The notes under the pieces: model-generated
Databases searched by the model: none
Told to the model about the DNA's origin: nothing
What the model saw: only the letters and a program-made list of their open reading frames with translations
Program-made: the position numbers and the translations under genes
Shown here: in pieces, positions 1 to 8,754 of the stretch
Layout of the letters: each line of letters opens with the position of its first letter
Position numbering within the stretch: position 1 is the first letter of the stretch
Assembly (NCBI GenBank): GCA_910587665.1
Contig: CAJUMZ010000030.1
Coordinates: 1 to 27,156, forward strand
Direction of reading: 5' to 3'
Origin: an uncultured Muribaculum sp.
GTDB lineage: Bacteria; Bacteroidota; Bacteroidia; Bacteroidales; Muribaculaceae
DNA: 27,156 nucleotides

Positions 1-37
1 CGGCGCTCTCGCCGCAGGCGCTTCTCAAAAGCGAGTG

Positions 38-69
38 CAAAGGTAGTGACTTTCCACATTACCACCAAA
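38..69 (-). promoter_or_regulatory. Bacteroidetes-type promoter firing off the left edge
   Basis: On the minus strand a TTTG (66-69) is followed after 20 bases by TACCTTTG (38-45), a full match to the Bacteroidetes -33/-7 pattern. Transcription would start near base 31 and run leftwards into a gene outside the window. The stretch 70-172, between this promoter and the end of tatC, is A+T-rich with two long T runs (85-91 and 95-100); I see no gene or clear terminator in it. Confidence 0.6.
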
Positions 70-172
70 CTTTTCCACAACTTTTTTTCAATATTTTTTC
101 AAGCTTGCCGGATACACATTATTATATATGGAACTAATGAGCCTAATGGGACGAATGGGGTCAATAGTGGAA

Positions 173-1003
173 TTACAGCGAGGAGGGAGCGACACTGCGC
201 GGGGGAGCGGGGACAAGCAAAGCGGCAATCTCCCAAAGAATATAAACGGGGAGGAAAACCGCGAATAGCGTCAGCGGGTCGCCGGTGGGCGTTATCATGG
301 CGGCGGCAACAAGCAAAACGACTATGGCGTGGCGGCGATAGCGGCTGAATGTGGCGCGGGAAATGAACCCGAGGCGTCCGAGGAGCCATGCAAGCAAAGG
401 TAGCTCAAAGACGAGCCCCATGGCAAGAATTATCAATATGAAATTATCCATATAGGAGTCAAGCGAAATGGTGTTGGCAATAGCCTCGCTTATATGATAA
501 CCGGCGAGGAAACGCAACGTAAGCGGGAACACGACGAAATATCCGACCGCAACCCCCAGAAAAAACATGACATTGCCAAGAAGAAATGCAAAACGCACCC
601 CTTTTCGCTCACCGTCATATAACGCGGGACTCACAAAATCCCAAAGCAGATACATTAGGGCAGGCACACCAAGCACCAACGCACACCAAAATGACGAAGA
701 GACATGAATAAAAAACTGCGATGCAAGGTTTATGTTGACAACCTGAACATGAAAATCGCCGCCGGACAGACCCGGAAACCACCCGGCAAAAGCTGAAAGC
801 CTGTCAAAAAGCCGATAAAGCACAAAGTCGCCATTACATGGGGCAAGAATCACCCGGTCAAAAAGATCGGGCATCACTGCAAACAACACCACAGCAAGCA
901 CCACCACGAGCAACGCCGCCTTGACAAGCACTGAGCGCAACGCGTCAATGTGATCCCAAAACGGCATCTCGCCTGAAGCGTCACGATTACTCTTTGTCGG
1001 CAT
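173..1003 (-). CDS. tatC: Sec-independent protein translocase TatC
   Basis: Inner-membrane TatC, the receptor of the twin-arginine translocase that exports folded proteins. The 276 residues open with the family's cytoplasmic start (MPFWDHIDALR, residues 13-23), followed by several hydrophobic segments. The central region contains FVSPALYDGERKG, which matches the conserved cytoplasmic loop before the middle membrane helices. Length is usual for Bacteroidetes TatC. The gene overlaps the end of tatA by 17 bases, so translation is probably coupled. The C-terminal tail is short and Pro/Ser-rich. The window also encodes a probable Tat substrate, the cysteine-repeat precursor at 9975-10580, but most genomes have a single tatAC locus, so this closeness may be chance. 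Confidence 0.93.
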   Translation of the reverse strand: MPTKSNRDASGEMPFWDHIDALRSVLVKAALLVVVLAVVLFAVMPDLFDRVILAPCNGDFVLYRLFDRLSAFAGWFPGLSGGDFHVQVVNINLASQFFIHVSSSFWCALVLGVPALMYLLWDFVSPALYDGERKGVRFAFLLGNVMFFLGVAVGYFVVFPLTLRFLAGYHISEAIANTISLDSYMDNFILIILAMGLVFELPLLAWLLGRLGFISRATFSRYRRHAIVVLLVAAAMITPTGDPLTLFAVFLPVYILWEIAALLVPAPPRSVAPSSL

Positions 1004-1205
1004 CGGGAGTCTTTTCGACCGGCTTGGTGATCTCGTCCTGGATATCGTTCATGCCCTGCTTGAAGCTGCTTACGCCCTTGCCTATGCCACGCATCAGCTC
1101 CGGAATCTTCTTTCCGCCGAAAAGCAGCAACACCACGAATGCGATAATCAGCACCTCCGACAATCCGAGATTGCCAAAGAGCATCGGTATAAAGTCAAGT
1201 GTCAT
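987..1205 (-). CDS. tatA: Twin-arginine translocase subunit TatA/E
   Basis: Small pore-forming Tat subunit of 72 residues. It has one N-terminal membrane helix (about 13-29), then the family hinge FGGKKIPELMRGIGKG (residues 29-44), an amphipathic helix and a short charged tail ending in DADKE. The FG pair followed by lysines at the membrane edge is diagnostic. It precedes and overlaps tatC, forming a two-gene tatAC operon, the usual Bacteroidetes arrangement without TatB. A TAACTTTA motif on the minus strand (1236-1243) lies where a -7 box is expected, but I found no convincing -33 partner. Confidence 0.92.
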   Translation of the reverse strand: MTLDFIPMLFGNLGLSEVLIIAFVVLLLFGGKKIPELMRGIGKGVSSFKQGMNDIQDEITKPVEKTPDADKE

Positions 1206-1285
1206 AATGTCTATATTTGCAAGTTGTTCAATGTGTAAAGTTACTAAAACTACATCAATATCGCTGTGCTATGGAAAAAAATGAT

Positions 1286-1293
1286 TAATTTTG
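1286..1293 (+). promoter_or_regulatory. -7 box of the fabD promoter
   Basis: TAATTTTG matches the Bacteroidetes -7 pattern TAnnTTTG and lies 38 bases before the fabD ATG. The upstream -33 element is weak: no clear TTTG at the expected 19-21 base distance. Confidence 0.45.
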
Positions 1294-1331
1294 TAGCCAT
1301 ATTTAACACATCCAACCATTATTTACACATT

Positions 1332-2210
1332 ATGAAAGCATTTGTATTCCCCGGACAGGGGGCACAATTCGTTGGTATGGGCAAGGATCTCTATGAGAAC
1401 AACCCCATAGCGCGTGACATGTTTGAAAAGGCTAACGAAATACTTGGATTCCGTATTACCGACCTTATGTTTAACGGCACCGACGAGGATCTCCGCCAGA
1501 CCAAGGTTACACAGCCCGCAATATTCCTCCATTCAGTGATACTCGCAAAGACTCTTGAAAACGAGATCAAGCCCGACATGACCGCAGGTCATTCACTTGG
1601 CGAATTTTCAGCACTTGTAGCAGCCGGAGCACTCACGTTTGAAGACGGACTCCGCCTTGTAAGCGCCCGCGCACAGGCAATGCAGAAGGCATGCGAGATG
1701 AAGCCCTCGACCATGGCGGCAGTGCTTGCCCTCCCCGACGAGACTGTAGAAGAGATATGCGCGTCGGTTGACGGCGTGGTAGTGTGTGCCAACTACAATT
1801 GCCCGGGACAGCTTGTAATCTCAGGCGAGGAACCCGCAATCGACGCCGCATGTGAGAAAGCACTCGCAGCAGGCGCAAAGCGTGCACTGAAACTCAAGGT
1901 GGGCGGCGCTTTCCACAGCCCCTGCATGGAACCGGCACGTGCCGAGCTTGCCGAAGCTATCGAGAAGACTCCCGTACACACTCCGGTATGCCCCGTATAC
2001 CAGAATGTTGACGCACTTCCCCACACAGATCCCGCAGAAATAAAAGCCAACCTCGTGGCACAGCTCACCGCCCCCGTGCGCTGGACTCAGACCGTTCAGA
2101 ACATGGTAGCCGACGGTGCGACAGAATTTATCGAAATCGGTCCGGGCAAGGTGCTTCAGGGTCTTATCGGCAAGATCGCCAAAGGCATGGAGACATCAGG
2201 AAGACAATAA
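1332..2210 (+). CDS. fabD: Malonyl-CoA:acyl carrier protein transacylase FabD
   Basis: Cytoplasmic fatty-acid synthesis enzyme that moves malonyl from CoA to acyl carrier protein. The 292-residue product starts MKAFVFPGQGAQFVGMGKDL, the usual FabD N-terminus with the GQGAQ oxyanion loop. It contains the nucleophile motif GHSLGE (about 87-92) and the catalytic-histidine motif GGAFHSPCM (about 191-199), and ends with the conserved EIGPGKVLQGL. Upstream in-frame starts from 1266 would add residues unlike the family, and 1332 fits the promoter at 1286. It looks monocistronic: a hairpin follows and the next gene is unrelated. Confidence 0.95.
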   Translation: MKAFVFPGQGAQFVGMGKDLYENNPIARDMFEKANEILGFRITDLMFNGTDEDLRQTKVTQPAIFLHSVILAKTLENEIKPDMTAGHSLGEFSALVAAGALTFEDGLRLVSARAQAMQKACEMKPSTMAAVLALPDETVEEICASVDGVVVCANYNCPGQLVISGEEPAIDAACEKALAAGAKRALKLKVGGAFHSPCMEPARAELAEAIEKTPVHTPVCPVYQNVDALPHTDPAEIKANLVAQLTAPVRWTQTVQNMVADGATEFIEIGPGKVLQGLIGKIAKGMETSGRQ

Positions 2211-2231
2211 TAAGACAAAACAATACCATAC

Positions 2232-2267
2232 GTAATAAGGGGTGTGCTCCGGCGCGCCCCTTATTAC
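2232..2267 (+). terminator. Hairpin after fabD, probable terminator
   Basis: A perfect 11-base stem (2232-2242 with 2257-2267, GTAATAAGGGG) closes a 14-base loop containing the palindrome GGCGCGCC. It sits 21 bases after the fabD stop. No long T run follows on the plus strand, only the A+T-rich base of the stem itself, so termination efficiency is uncertain. Confidence 0.55.
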
Positions 2268-2284
2268 AATAAAACCACTCAATT

Positions 2285-4300
2285 ATGGCTGAACACAACA
2301 ACTCAGACGAACGCTACGAAAACGTAGCGGAAGCCGTCGACGACAACGGCGTCGCCGGACTTCCCGAAAACGCCTTCCGCGAGCTTGCCGCCGATGAAGA
2401 GTATCATCCGGTGATGCACCCCGCCCACGACTATCCGGAAGTGACACCCTACTCCGTCACCATGGGTCTGCTACTTGCCGTCATTTTCAGTGCGGCGGCC
2501 GCCTACCTTGGCTTACGGGTAGGACAGGTGTTTGAAGCCGCCATCCCCATCGCCATCATAGCAGTGGGACTATCCGGCGCCCTCAACAAGAAAAACGCCC
2601 TCGGGCAAAATGTCATCATCCAGTCGATAGGAGCCTGCTCAGGCGTAATCGTGGCGGGAGCTATCTTCACACTTCCCGCGCTTTATATCCTCCAGGCAAA
2701 ATATCCCGACATCACCGTAAACTTTTTTGAGATATTCCTCAGCTCACTGTTTGGCGGCATACTCGGAATACTGTTTTTCATCCCCTTCCGTAAATATTTC
2801 GTAAAAGACATGCACGGCAAATACCCCTTCCCCGAAGCGACCGCGACAACACAGGTACTCGTGAGCGGTGAAGGGAAGAAAGACCGTCAGCAAGGAGGAT
2901 CCCAGGCTCGCACACTTGTAATCGCGTCACTGATAGGAGGCATCTACGACTATCTGCTCGCCACATTCGGTTGGTGGGCTGAAAATGTCACCTCGACAGC
3001 AGCACAGTGGGGAGCCACCCTTGCCGAGAAAACAAAACTTGTATTCAGCGTCAACACCGGCGCGGCTCTTCTCGGACTCGGCTACATCGTCGGGCTTAAA
3101 TACGCGTTTGTGATATTTGCCGGATCAATATTCGTGTGGTGGATAATCATCCCTATAATGGGCACTTACGGCGCGCCGGAAATAGCATCACTGCCGGCAA
3201 ACGCCATATTCAGCGACTACGCACGCCTGATAGGTATCGGAGGTATTGCAATGGCGGGCGTAATCGGCATCGTCAAGTCATGGTCGATAATCGCCCAGGC
3301 GGTAGGACTTGCAGCACGCGAGCTTAAAGGCAAGCAGTCGGGCGTCAAGGAAGTGCGCTGGCAGACCGACATCTCGATGAAACATATCGTGTTTATGGTA
3401 GTCATCGCCCTCGCCGCGGTATTCATTTTCTTTGCCGCCGGCGTAATCAACACCTTATGGCAGGCAGCCGTGGCTTGGCTTGTCGTGACTGTGATAGCAT
3501 TCCTGTTCACCACCGTCGCAGCCAACGCCATCGCAATCGTAGGCACCAACCCCGTATCGGGAATGACCCTCATGACCCTCATCATCGCTTCGGCAATATT
3601 CGTAGCCATAGGTCTCAACGGGACATCCGGAATCGTGGCGGCAATGGTGATCGGCGGAGTGGTGTGCACGGCACTGTCAATGGCGGGCGGATTCGTGACC
3701 GACCTCAAGATCGGCTACTGGCTCGGCTCTACTCCTAAAAAGCAGGAAAGCTGGAAATTTCTCGGCACCCTCGTGTCAGCAGCGACAGTGGGCGGCGTAA
3801 TCCTCGTGCTCAACGACGTATACGGCTTCTCCGGCGAAAACGCGCTTGTCGCTCCACAGGCAAATGCAATGGCAAAAGTGATTGAGCCGCTCATGATGGG
3901 CGGCGAGACCCCGTGGATACTCTACATGGTAGGCGCGGTGCTTGCCCTGATACTCAACTGGCTCGGAGTGCCCGCACTCGCATTCTGCCTCGGTATGTTC
4001 ATTCCGTTGCAGCTCAACACCCCGATGCTTGTAGGCGGCGCGATAGCATGGTTCGTATCCAACCGAAGCAAAGACAAGGCGCTCAACGATGGCCGCCGCG
4101 ACCGCGGTACACTCATCGCCTCCGGACTTATCGCCGGTGGTGCGCTGTTTGGCGTGTTTGCCGCCCTTACACGCTTTGCCGGATTTGAATATGAGAATCC
4201 CGTACCCGTCGGGACTACCCAGATACTCGGCTGCGTGATGTACGCGCTTCTGATAGTATATCTCATCTGGGATTGCCTCAGGGCAAAAAAGCTTTACTAA
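2285..4300 (+). CDS. OPT family oligopeptide transporter
   Basis: Large inner-membrane transporter (671 residues) of the oligopeptide transporter superfamily, bacterial branch; members take up small peptides or metal chelates, but substrate cannot be read from sequence. After an acidic cytoplasmic N-terminus, ESTYR-like family landmarks appear: EVTPYSVTMGLLLAVIFSAA (residues 51-70) and KYPFPEATATTQVL (about 179-192). About 14 or more hydrophobic segments follow, with a second conserved WLGVPALAFCLGMFIPLQLN block near residue 560. The MATE exporter gene begins 17 bases downstream, so the two are probably co-transcribed. Confidence 0.9.
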   Translation: MAEHNNSDERYENVAEAVDDNGVAGLPENAFRELAADEEYHPVMHPAHDYPEVTPYSVTMGLLLAVIFSAAAAYLGLRVGQVFEAAIPIAIIAVGLSGALNKKNALGQNVIIQSIGACSGVIVAGAIFTLPALYILQAKYPDITVNFFEIFLSSLFGGILGILFFIPFRKYFVKDMHGKYPFPEATATTQVLVSGEGKKDRQQGGSQARTLVIASLIGGIYDYLLATFGWWAENVTSTAAQWGATLAEKTKLVFSVNTGAALLGLGYIVGLKYAFVIFAGSIFVWWIIIPIMGTYGAPEIASLPANAIFSDYARLIGIGGIAMAGVIGIVKSWSIIAQAVGLAARELKGKQSGVKEVRWQTDISMKHIVFMVVIALAAVFIFFAAGVINTLWQAAVAWLVVTVIAFLFTTVAANAIAIVGTNPVSGMTLMTLIIASAIFVAIGLNGTSGIVAAMVIGGVVCTALSMAGGFVTDLKIGYWLGSTPKKQESWKFLGTLVSAATVGGVILVLNDVYGFSGENALVAPQANAMAKVIEPLMMGGETPWILYMVGAVLALILNWLGVPALAFCLGMFIPLQLNTPMLVGGAIAWFVSNRSKDKALNDGRRDRGTLIASGLIAGGALFGVFAALTRFAGFEYENPVPVGTTQILGCVMYALLIVYLIWDCLRAKKLY

Positions 4301-4317
4301 TCAGGTAAACTACACCC

Positions 4318-5622
4318 GTGGGTAAAGAGTCCATAAACAGGGAGATACTCCACCTTGCAGTACCCTCGATAGTGACCAACATCACCACGCCCCTGTTGGG
4401 ACTGGTCGACGTGGCTATCGTCGGACACATGGGCGCAGCCGCCTATATAGGGGCTATTGCCGTGGGCGGATCGATGTTTAACATGCTCTACTGGCTTTTC
4501 GGATTCCTGCGCATGGGATCAAGCGGCATGACCGCACAATGCTACGGCTCAGGCGACAAGGAGGGACAATCGAAGATACTAGAACAGGCTCTTCTTGTCG
4601 CGCTGATCGCCGGCGCATTGATGATCGCCCTGCGCCATCCTGTGTGCGAGGCGGTGCTGTGGTTCATGGATGTAGACACCACTACACGGGAACTTGCACG
4701 CACATATTTCCTGATACTCATATGGGGCGCGCCGGCCGTGCTCGGCAATTACGTGATATGCGGATGGCTGCTCGGCATGCAAAATTCCAAGGCTACGATG
4801 TGGATATCCATCTTCATCAACCTTTGCAACATCGCCGCAAGCTGCACCCTTGTCTATGCGCTCCATTACAATATCCCCGGCGTCGCGCTCGGCACTCTCT
4901 GCGCCCAATGGGCGGGATTTTTTCTCGCGGCTTCAATTGCCCTGCTCCGATACGACATTGTATTATGCCGCCTTAAGGAATTGTGCGAGCTGAAAGGGCT
5001 GAAACGCTTTTTCAGGATTAACGGTGACATATTCCTGCGCACGGTGTGCCTTGTGACAGTGACGCTGTGGTTTACACGCACCGGCGCGCGTCAAGGAGAA
5101 GAGATGCTTGCCGTCAACGCGCTCTTGATGCAATTTTTCACGCTGTTCTCATTTTTCATGGACGGCTTCGGATTTTCAGGCGAGGCCCTTGCCGGCAAAT
5201 ACATCGGCGCAGGCGACAAGCCCCGGCTCTCGAAAAGCATCATCAAAATATGCCGTTGGGGATTGCTCCTTGCCGTGATATTTACCATCATCTATGCTGT
5301 CGGCGGTGACCTGCTGCTCCGATTGCTGAGCGACGATCACAAAGTCGTGGCCCACGCCCGGGAATATATGTATTGGGTCATCACCATCCCCGTAGCGGGA
5401 TTTCTCGCCTTCACATGGGACGGCGTCTTTATCGGGGCGACAGCCACCCGCGAAATGCTCATGACGATGGCCTGCGCAACAGCAATATTTTTCGCCACCT
5501 ACTTTATCGCCTACCCGCTTCTCGGCAACCACGGACTTTGGCTCGCCTTCATCTGCTACCTGCTCACCCGCAGCGTCGCCCTCTCAATCATCGGCCGCCG
5601 CTACCTCATCCGCAAGCACTAA
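4318..5622 (+). CDS. MATE family efflux transporter (DinF-like)
   Basis: Inner-membrane Na+ or H+ driven exporter, 434 residues with about twelve membrane segments in two related halves. The N-terminus ILHLAVPSIVTNITTPLLGL and the following VDVAIVGHMG are typical of the MATE/DinF fold (residues 8-37). The second half repeats the pattern near residue 235 and includes GFGFSGEALAGKYIGAGD (about 282-299), the matching motif. The start is GTG at 4318, 17 bases after the OPT stop; no ATG in frame lies early enough to keep the first helix. It is the last plus-strand gene before the accessory block and converges on it. Substrate unknown. Confidence 0.88.
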   Translation: MGKESINREILHLAVPSIVTNITTPLLGLVDVAIVGHMGAAAYIGAIAVGGSMFNMLYWLFGFLRMGSSGMTAQCYGSGDKEGQSKILEQALLVALIAGALMIALRHPVCEAVLWFMDVDTTTRELARTYFLILIWGAPAVLGNYVICGWLLGMQNSKATMWISIFINLCNIAASCTLVYALHYNIPGVALGTLCAQWAGFFLAASIALLRYDIVLCRLKELCELKGLKRFFRINGDIFLRTVCLVTVTLWFTRTGARQGEEMLAVNALLMQFFTLFSFFMDGFGFSGEALAGKYIGAGDKPRLSKSIIKICRWGLLLAVIFTIIYAVGGDLLLRLLSDDHKVVAHAREYMYWVITIPVAGFLAFTWDGVFIGATATREMLMTMACATAIFFATYFIAYPLLGNHGLWLAFICYLLTRSVALSIIGRRYLIRKH

Positions 5623-5692
5623 CGCCCCACAACAAAGCAAAAGAAGTTTAAGCAGAAAGATGTCCTTGCTCACCGACTGATATATGCGTTTC

Positions 5693-6676
5693 TTAATTAA
5701 TTGTAAAAGATCCACATTTAACGTTTGTTCCGTCAACACTGACATAAGGATATATGGTATAGCGTTGAGTTGCAATTCTTGCCTCCCTTTCAAAGTCATC
5801 CAATTCCTCTTTTAGGCCATTAAATAAATTTCGTTCATCCTTCGTTAAATTTTCTCCATTTGCAATTTTATCTTTTAACGCTTTATATGACGCTAAATAC
5901 ATTTCAACGTAAGTTATTGTATCCTCTAAGTTTCCTCCCTTTATAGTCTCTAATGCGACGAAAAAGAACTGCAATGGGTAATCCATAGAAATAATCTTAG
6001 TATTACCATTATAACTAATTGAAGGGACTACCGGTCTATGAGAACTTTCAATTGTAACATAAGTATCACCATAATCGGTGCCGTGCCCAACTTCATATTT
6101 AATTTGTCTTCCCGGCAATGCGCTCTCAAGCGTTGATCGGAATTCAACATGCCATTCATATTCCCGGTAATAAGCCGTAACCGACACATTCTTTGAGACT
6201 ATGTTTTTAATATAAGATGATTCTCCGTTATTTCCCGGATTCTCCATATCACTACCGTCATCGTCGTAATCATCGTCAGGTAAAGGATTATCTCCATTTG
6301 TAAGCACAAAATCCTGGAATTGTCCTGATATTGGCCTTAGGCACTGACCATCATAAGCCAATATGAGTGTATAGTCCTCATCCACATCGCCGTCACCATT
6401 CGCATACGCACCACGGCATACGACTTGGTTGCCATTTATGCTATATACAAATGAGGCTGCCGAATAAGACACCGGACCTTCATAGGTCAAATCGCCTGTA
6501 AAATCAGCATAAAAATTAATCGTAAGATACTGGTATTTTATACCGCCTACAGGATTATTATATGAACGCTCACCGCTCCATGTCCCGACCAGTGGATTCA
6601 ACTCACTTTCCTCAGTCTTGCTGCATGATGACAGCATAATAAACAACATTGGCGCAAGAAGTAATAACTTTTTCAT
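5693..6676 (-). CDS. Lipoprotein with lipocalin-like start, end of the accessory block
   Basis: A 327-residue envelope protein I do not recognise by name. A lipoprotein signal ends at LSSC with Cys18 as lipid-attached residue. NPLVGTWSG (about 27-35) resembles the first strand of lipocalin-like Bacteroidetes lipoproteins. An Asp-rich linker (around 133-142) separates this domain from a C-terminal region containing a helical, charged stretch (about 255-295) and a final beta-rich segment. The intergenic gap to the LysM gene upstream is 61 bases, larger than elsewhere in the block, so it may have its own promoter. Low G+C like its neighbours. Whether it belongs to the CXXX system is open. Confidence 0.7.
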   Translation of the reverse strand: MKKLLLLAPMLFIMLSSCSKTEESELNPLVGTWSGERSYNNPVGGIKYQYLTINFYADFTGDLTYEGPVSYSAASFVYSINGNQVVCRGAYANGDGDVDEDYTLILAYDGQCLRPISGQFQDFVLTNGDNPLPDDDYDDDGSDMENPGNNGESSYIKNIVSKNVSVTAYYREYEWHVEFRSTLESALPGRQIKYEVGHGTDYGDTYVTIESSHRPVVPSISYNGNTKIISMDYPLQFFFVALETIKGGNLEDTITYVEMYLASYKALKDKIANGENLTKDERNLFNGLKEELDDFEREARIATQRYTIYPYVSVDGTNVKCGSFTIN

Positions 6677-6737
6677 AATTACATTGTGTATTATCAGGTT
6701 ATTTGTTTAATAAGATTATTAATTCAATATGGATTGG

Positions 6738-7508
6738 TTACCACAAGAGTCCAAAGGAAAGGCCGAAGGTCGCGTCTTTTGCTAAATCGGCGAATACGCC
6801 ACAACTAAATATATTGATACAAATTAGCGGATTAACGCGGCAACCCCAATTTGTGTGCCATTTATCATCCCCATCCATATACGCCACACATAAGAGTTTA
6901 ACCGGGAGATAAAAATCGACATTATCCAATCGAGTACACCAAAAGGGGCCAAGGCTGAATACACATGACGTGAGATCAAATTCAGGATTCCACATAACAT
7001 TCCAACCCATAGAATAGTCAACACCAATAGAGGAATTATCTCCTTTTATAAGTCCCTCAAAACTTACATTGGCACCGTATTTAATAACATCCGCACCAAA
7101 ATAGCCATGAACAGTTACACCGTAACGACCTTTTGGATATCTTGAAATCTCCGGTTGATCATACACATATTCATTTGTTGACTCGCTTCTGGTCGATAAA
7201 AAGATGTTAGCGCCGGAAGTTTTTGAGTCATCATCATCAGGAATCTGTTGAACAGGAATATTAGAGACATGATTATTAGCATTTTGTATCTGTGGGATGT
7301 TCAACTCCATGCCGACGTAGATGAATTGCGCGGCATTAGGATTGATGTCAAGGATTTGCTGCTCCGTTACACCATATTTCTTAGCGATTATACTTAGTGT
7401 CTCACCACGTTCAACTATGTGGAAACCACTTTGCGCAGAGAGCGACAGAGACAGACATAGCAATGATATGACCACTATCTGCCGAAGTGTGTTATTTATT
7501 TTTTTCAT
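6738..7508 (-). CDS. Secreted LysM protein with C-terminal beta-rich domain (second copy)
   Basis: A 256-residue exported protein. The Sec signal ends SLSA with predicted cleavage before Gln26. A single LysM domain follows (about 29-72: HIVERGETLSIIAKKYGV through YVGMELNIP), the peptidoglycan-binding fold. A linker of about 60 residues leads to an aromatic, alternating C-terminal region that looks like part of a small outer-membrane barrel. Its signal peptide and LysM are close copies of those in the protein at 10585-11505, while the C-terminal domains differ. It follows the 91-residue modification protein after 56 bases. Expected place: periplasmic face of the outer membrane, tethered to cell wall; role in the cluster is inferred from position only. 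Confidence 0.8.
   Translation of the reverse strand: MKKINNTLRQIVVISLLCLSLSLSAQSGFHIVERGETLSIIAKKYGVTEQQILDINPNAAQFIYVGMELNIPQIQNANNHVSNIPVQQIPDDDDSKTSGANIFLSTRSESTNEYVYDQPEISRYPKGRYGVTVHGYFGADVIKYGANVSFEGLIKGDNSSIGVDYSMGWNVMWNPEFDLTSCVFSLGPFWCTRLDNVDFYLPVKLLCVAYMDGDDKWHTNWGCRVNPLICINIFSCGVFADLAKDATFGLSFGLLW
7294..7420 (-). repeat. Duplicated LysM module, copy 1
   Basis: 127 bases closely matching 11279-11405 without gaps. It encodes the LysM domain of the 6738-7508 protein. See the second copy for comparison. Confidence 0.85.
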
Positions 7509-7564
7509 AATGTGAGATCATTAGCAGCGCGATAAAAATCGAGCCATGGTTATTAGGCTAAACA

Positions 7565-7840
7565 CTACCTTATTACCAAGTATATTTCATTGGTTTGGAA
7601 ATTAATTTCCCAGCTACCATTTTCATCTGTCTCCCAATGGTACTTTGCGGACATCGTATCCCACCATCGTTGAAATTTTGTTGTAGTTTCTCCCATATCA
7701 TTTACAAGCCGTTCATACAGATCAGCATTTTCCGGCGTAAGAATTTTTGCCAGTTCATTAAGTCCATTGCGATGCTCAAACAGCCGTAAAATCTCGTTCT
7801 TTTCTTCTTCGGTCACTTGACCGACAATCTTTTTATTCAT
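7565..7840 (-). CDS. Small protein of the CXXX-repeat peptide modification system
   Basis: A soluble 91-residue protein without signal peptide. It is mostly helical for the first 55 residues (EEEKNEILRLFEHRNGLNEL, then LTPENADLYERLVNDM) and ends in a Trp-rich section (WWDTM, HWETDENGSWEINF) before a short beta-like tail. From memory, proteins of this size and pattern next to CXXX-repeat radical SAM enzymes are annotated as CXXX repeat peptide modification system protein; I cannot check the match. It starts 2 bases after the stop of the SPASM-only partner, so translation is tightly linked. A role as a precursor-recognition or chaperone subunit, like the small partners in other radical SAM peptide systems, is an inference. 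Confidence 0.7.
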   Translation of the reverse strand: MNKKIVGQVTEEEKNEILRLFEHRNGLNELAKILTPENADLYERLVNDMGETTTKFQRWWDTMSAKYHWETDENGSWEINFQTNEIYLVIR

Positions 7841-7842
7841 AC

Positions 7843-8754
7843 TTATAATTTTTCAAAAGGGTCTAAATAATCTATTTCAGGTATTGATGCGATAGTCTTA
7901 TAAATTCCGTCAGACTTTAGTGACTCCAACAGCCGGCGGGATTCATTTCTTTCCAAGTGAGCCATAACACATTGTTCTCGACCGGGCGTATTCACTTCAT
8001 GAGTTTTCAACTTATTAAGCCATATACATCGTTTGCAATTATATGCATCGCAATTACGACATATAGGAGCATAGCTTCTCTTATATAATTGTGCATTGGG
8101 GATGTCAACCCCCTTTTCAAGAGTCCCGACAGGGGGCTCTCCATTAAGATAAAATGCCGGACAAATGTAGAACTGACCGTCAGGAGCGAATGTTATTGAT
8201 TCGTCACCTGCTCCGCAGTTATTCATTGAGGACAACTGCATTCTATCCATAACAAGATTGACTCTCGATGATTCTCCGGATGAGATTCTCAAAGACACAT
8301 TCCGCGACAGTTTGCCCAACGCAGTTTTGTATTTATCAAGAGTATCGTCGCCCCAATCTTCCATATCAGTGAAAACAATCGTAAGAGCAGAGAATTCACT
8401 CAGCCTGTCCACGTTATCAAAAAACTCTTTGGCAGTTATTCGGAGAACAAAAGGCAAATCCGGCGAAATTCCGGAAGTTGATATTGAATCAAATCCATTA
8501 ACTATTAAGACATCCGCATCAAAATCATTTTCTGCAATATCGACATGATCAATTGTGTCTATAAGCTCAACATACTCTATGGGTAATGTATAGTTGGGAT
8601 ACACAAATTGTACCATCAGATTTTCCTTCATTGCCCATATAATTGCCGACTTCAAGTCATCATAGGGAATCAACCGCCGCACCTCCTTATCATTACGATA
8701 GTGGCAGAAGGAGACAGAGGTATCATCCAGTAATATTACTAAATACTTCAACAT
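7843..8754 (-). CDS. SPASM-only partner, CXXX repeat peptide maturase family
   Basis: A 303-residue cytoplasmic protein. The N-terminal 170 residues lack the CxxxCxxC radical SAM site, having only Cys17, but keep a strand-helix pattern compatible with a degenerate barrel. The C-terminus has a SPASM-like auxiliary cluster domain with seven cysteines: 180 (CGAG), 198 (YICPAF), 232, 235, 240, 243 and 262. Auxiliary iron-sulfur clusters are therefore likely; own SAM cleavage is not. From memory this matches the family annotated CXXX repeat peptide maturase. Its start overlaps the radical SAM gene by 7 bases. The cysteine layout mirrors that enzyme, suggesting a duplicated pair working as a complex on the precursor at 9975-10580. 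Confidence 0.8.
   Translation of the reverse strand: MLKYLVILLDDTSVSFCHYRNDKEVRRLIPYDDLKSAIIWAMKENLMVQFVYPNYTLPIEYVELIDTIDHVDIAENDFDADVLIVNGFDSISTSGISPDLPFVLRITAKEFFDNVDRLSEFSALTIVFTDMEDWGDDTLDKYKTALGKLSRNVSLRISSGESSRVNLVMDRMQLSSMNNCGAGDESITFAPDGQFYICPAFYLNGEPPVGTLEKGVDIPNAQLYKRSYAPICRNCDAYNCKRCIWLNKLKTHEVNTPGREQCVMAHLERNESRRLLESLKSDGIYKTIASIPEIDYLDPFEKL

Noticed and set aside
173..1205. A dedicated Tat system for the CXXX precursor
   Set aside because: The tatAC pair lies outside the A+T-rich block and in opposite context; probably the general housekeeping Tat locus.
3217..3708. 163-residue minus-strand frame within the OPT gene
   Set aside because: Shadow of the transporter's GC-rich coding; composition biased to Thr/Ala/Ile with no start context.
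7527..7544. Small hairpin GCTCGAT/ATCGCGC between the 91-residue protein and the second LysM gene as a terminator
   Set aside because: One mismatch, short stem and no T run after it; too weak to call.
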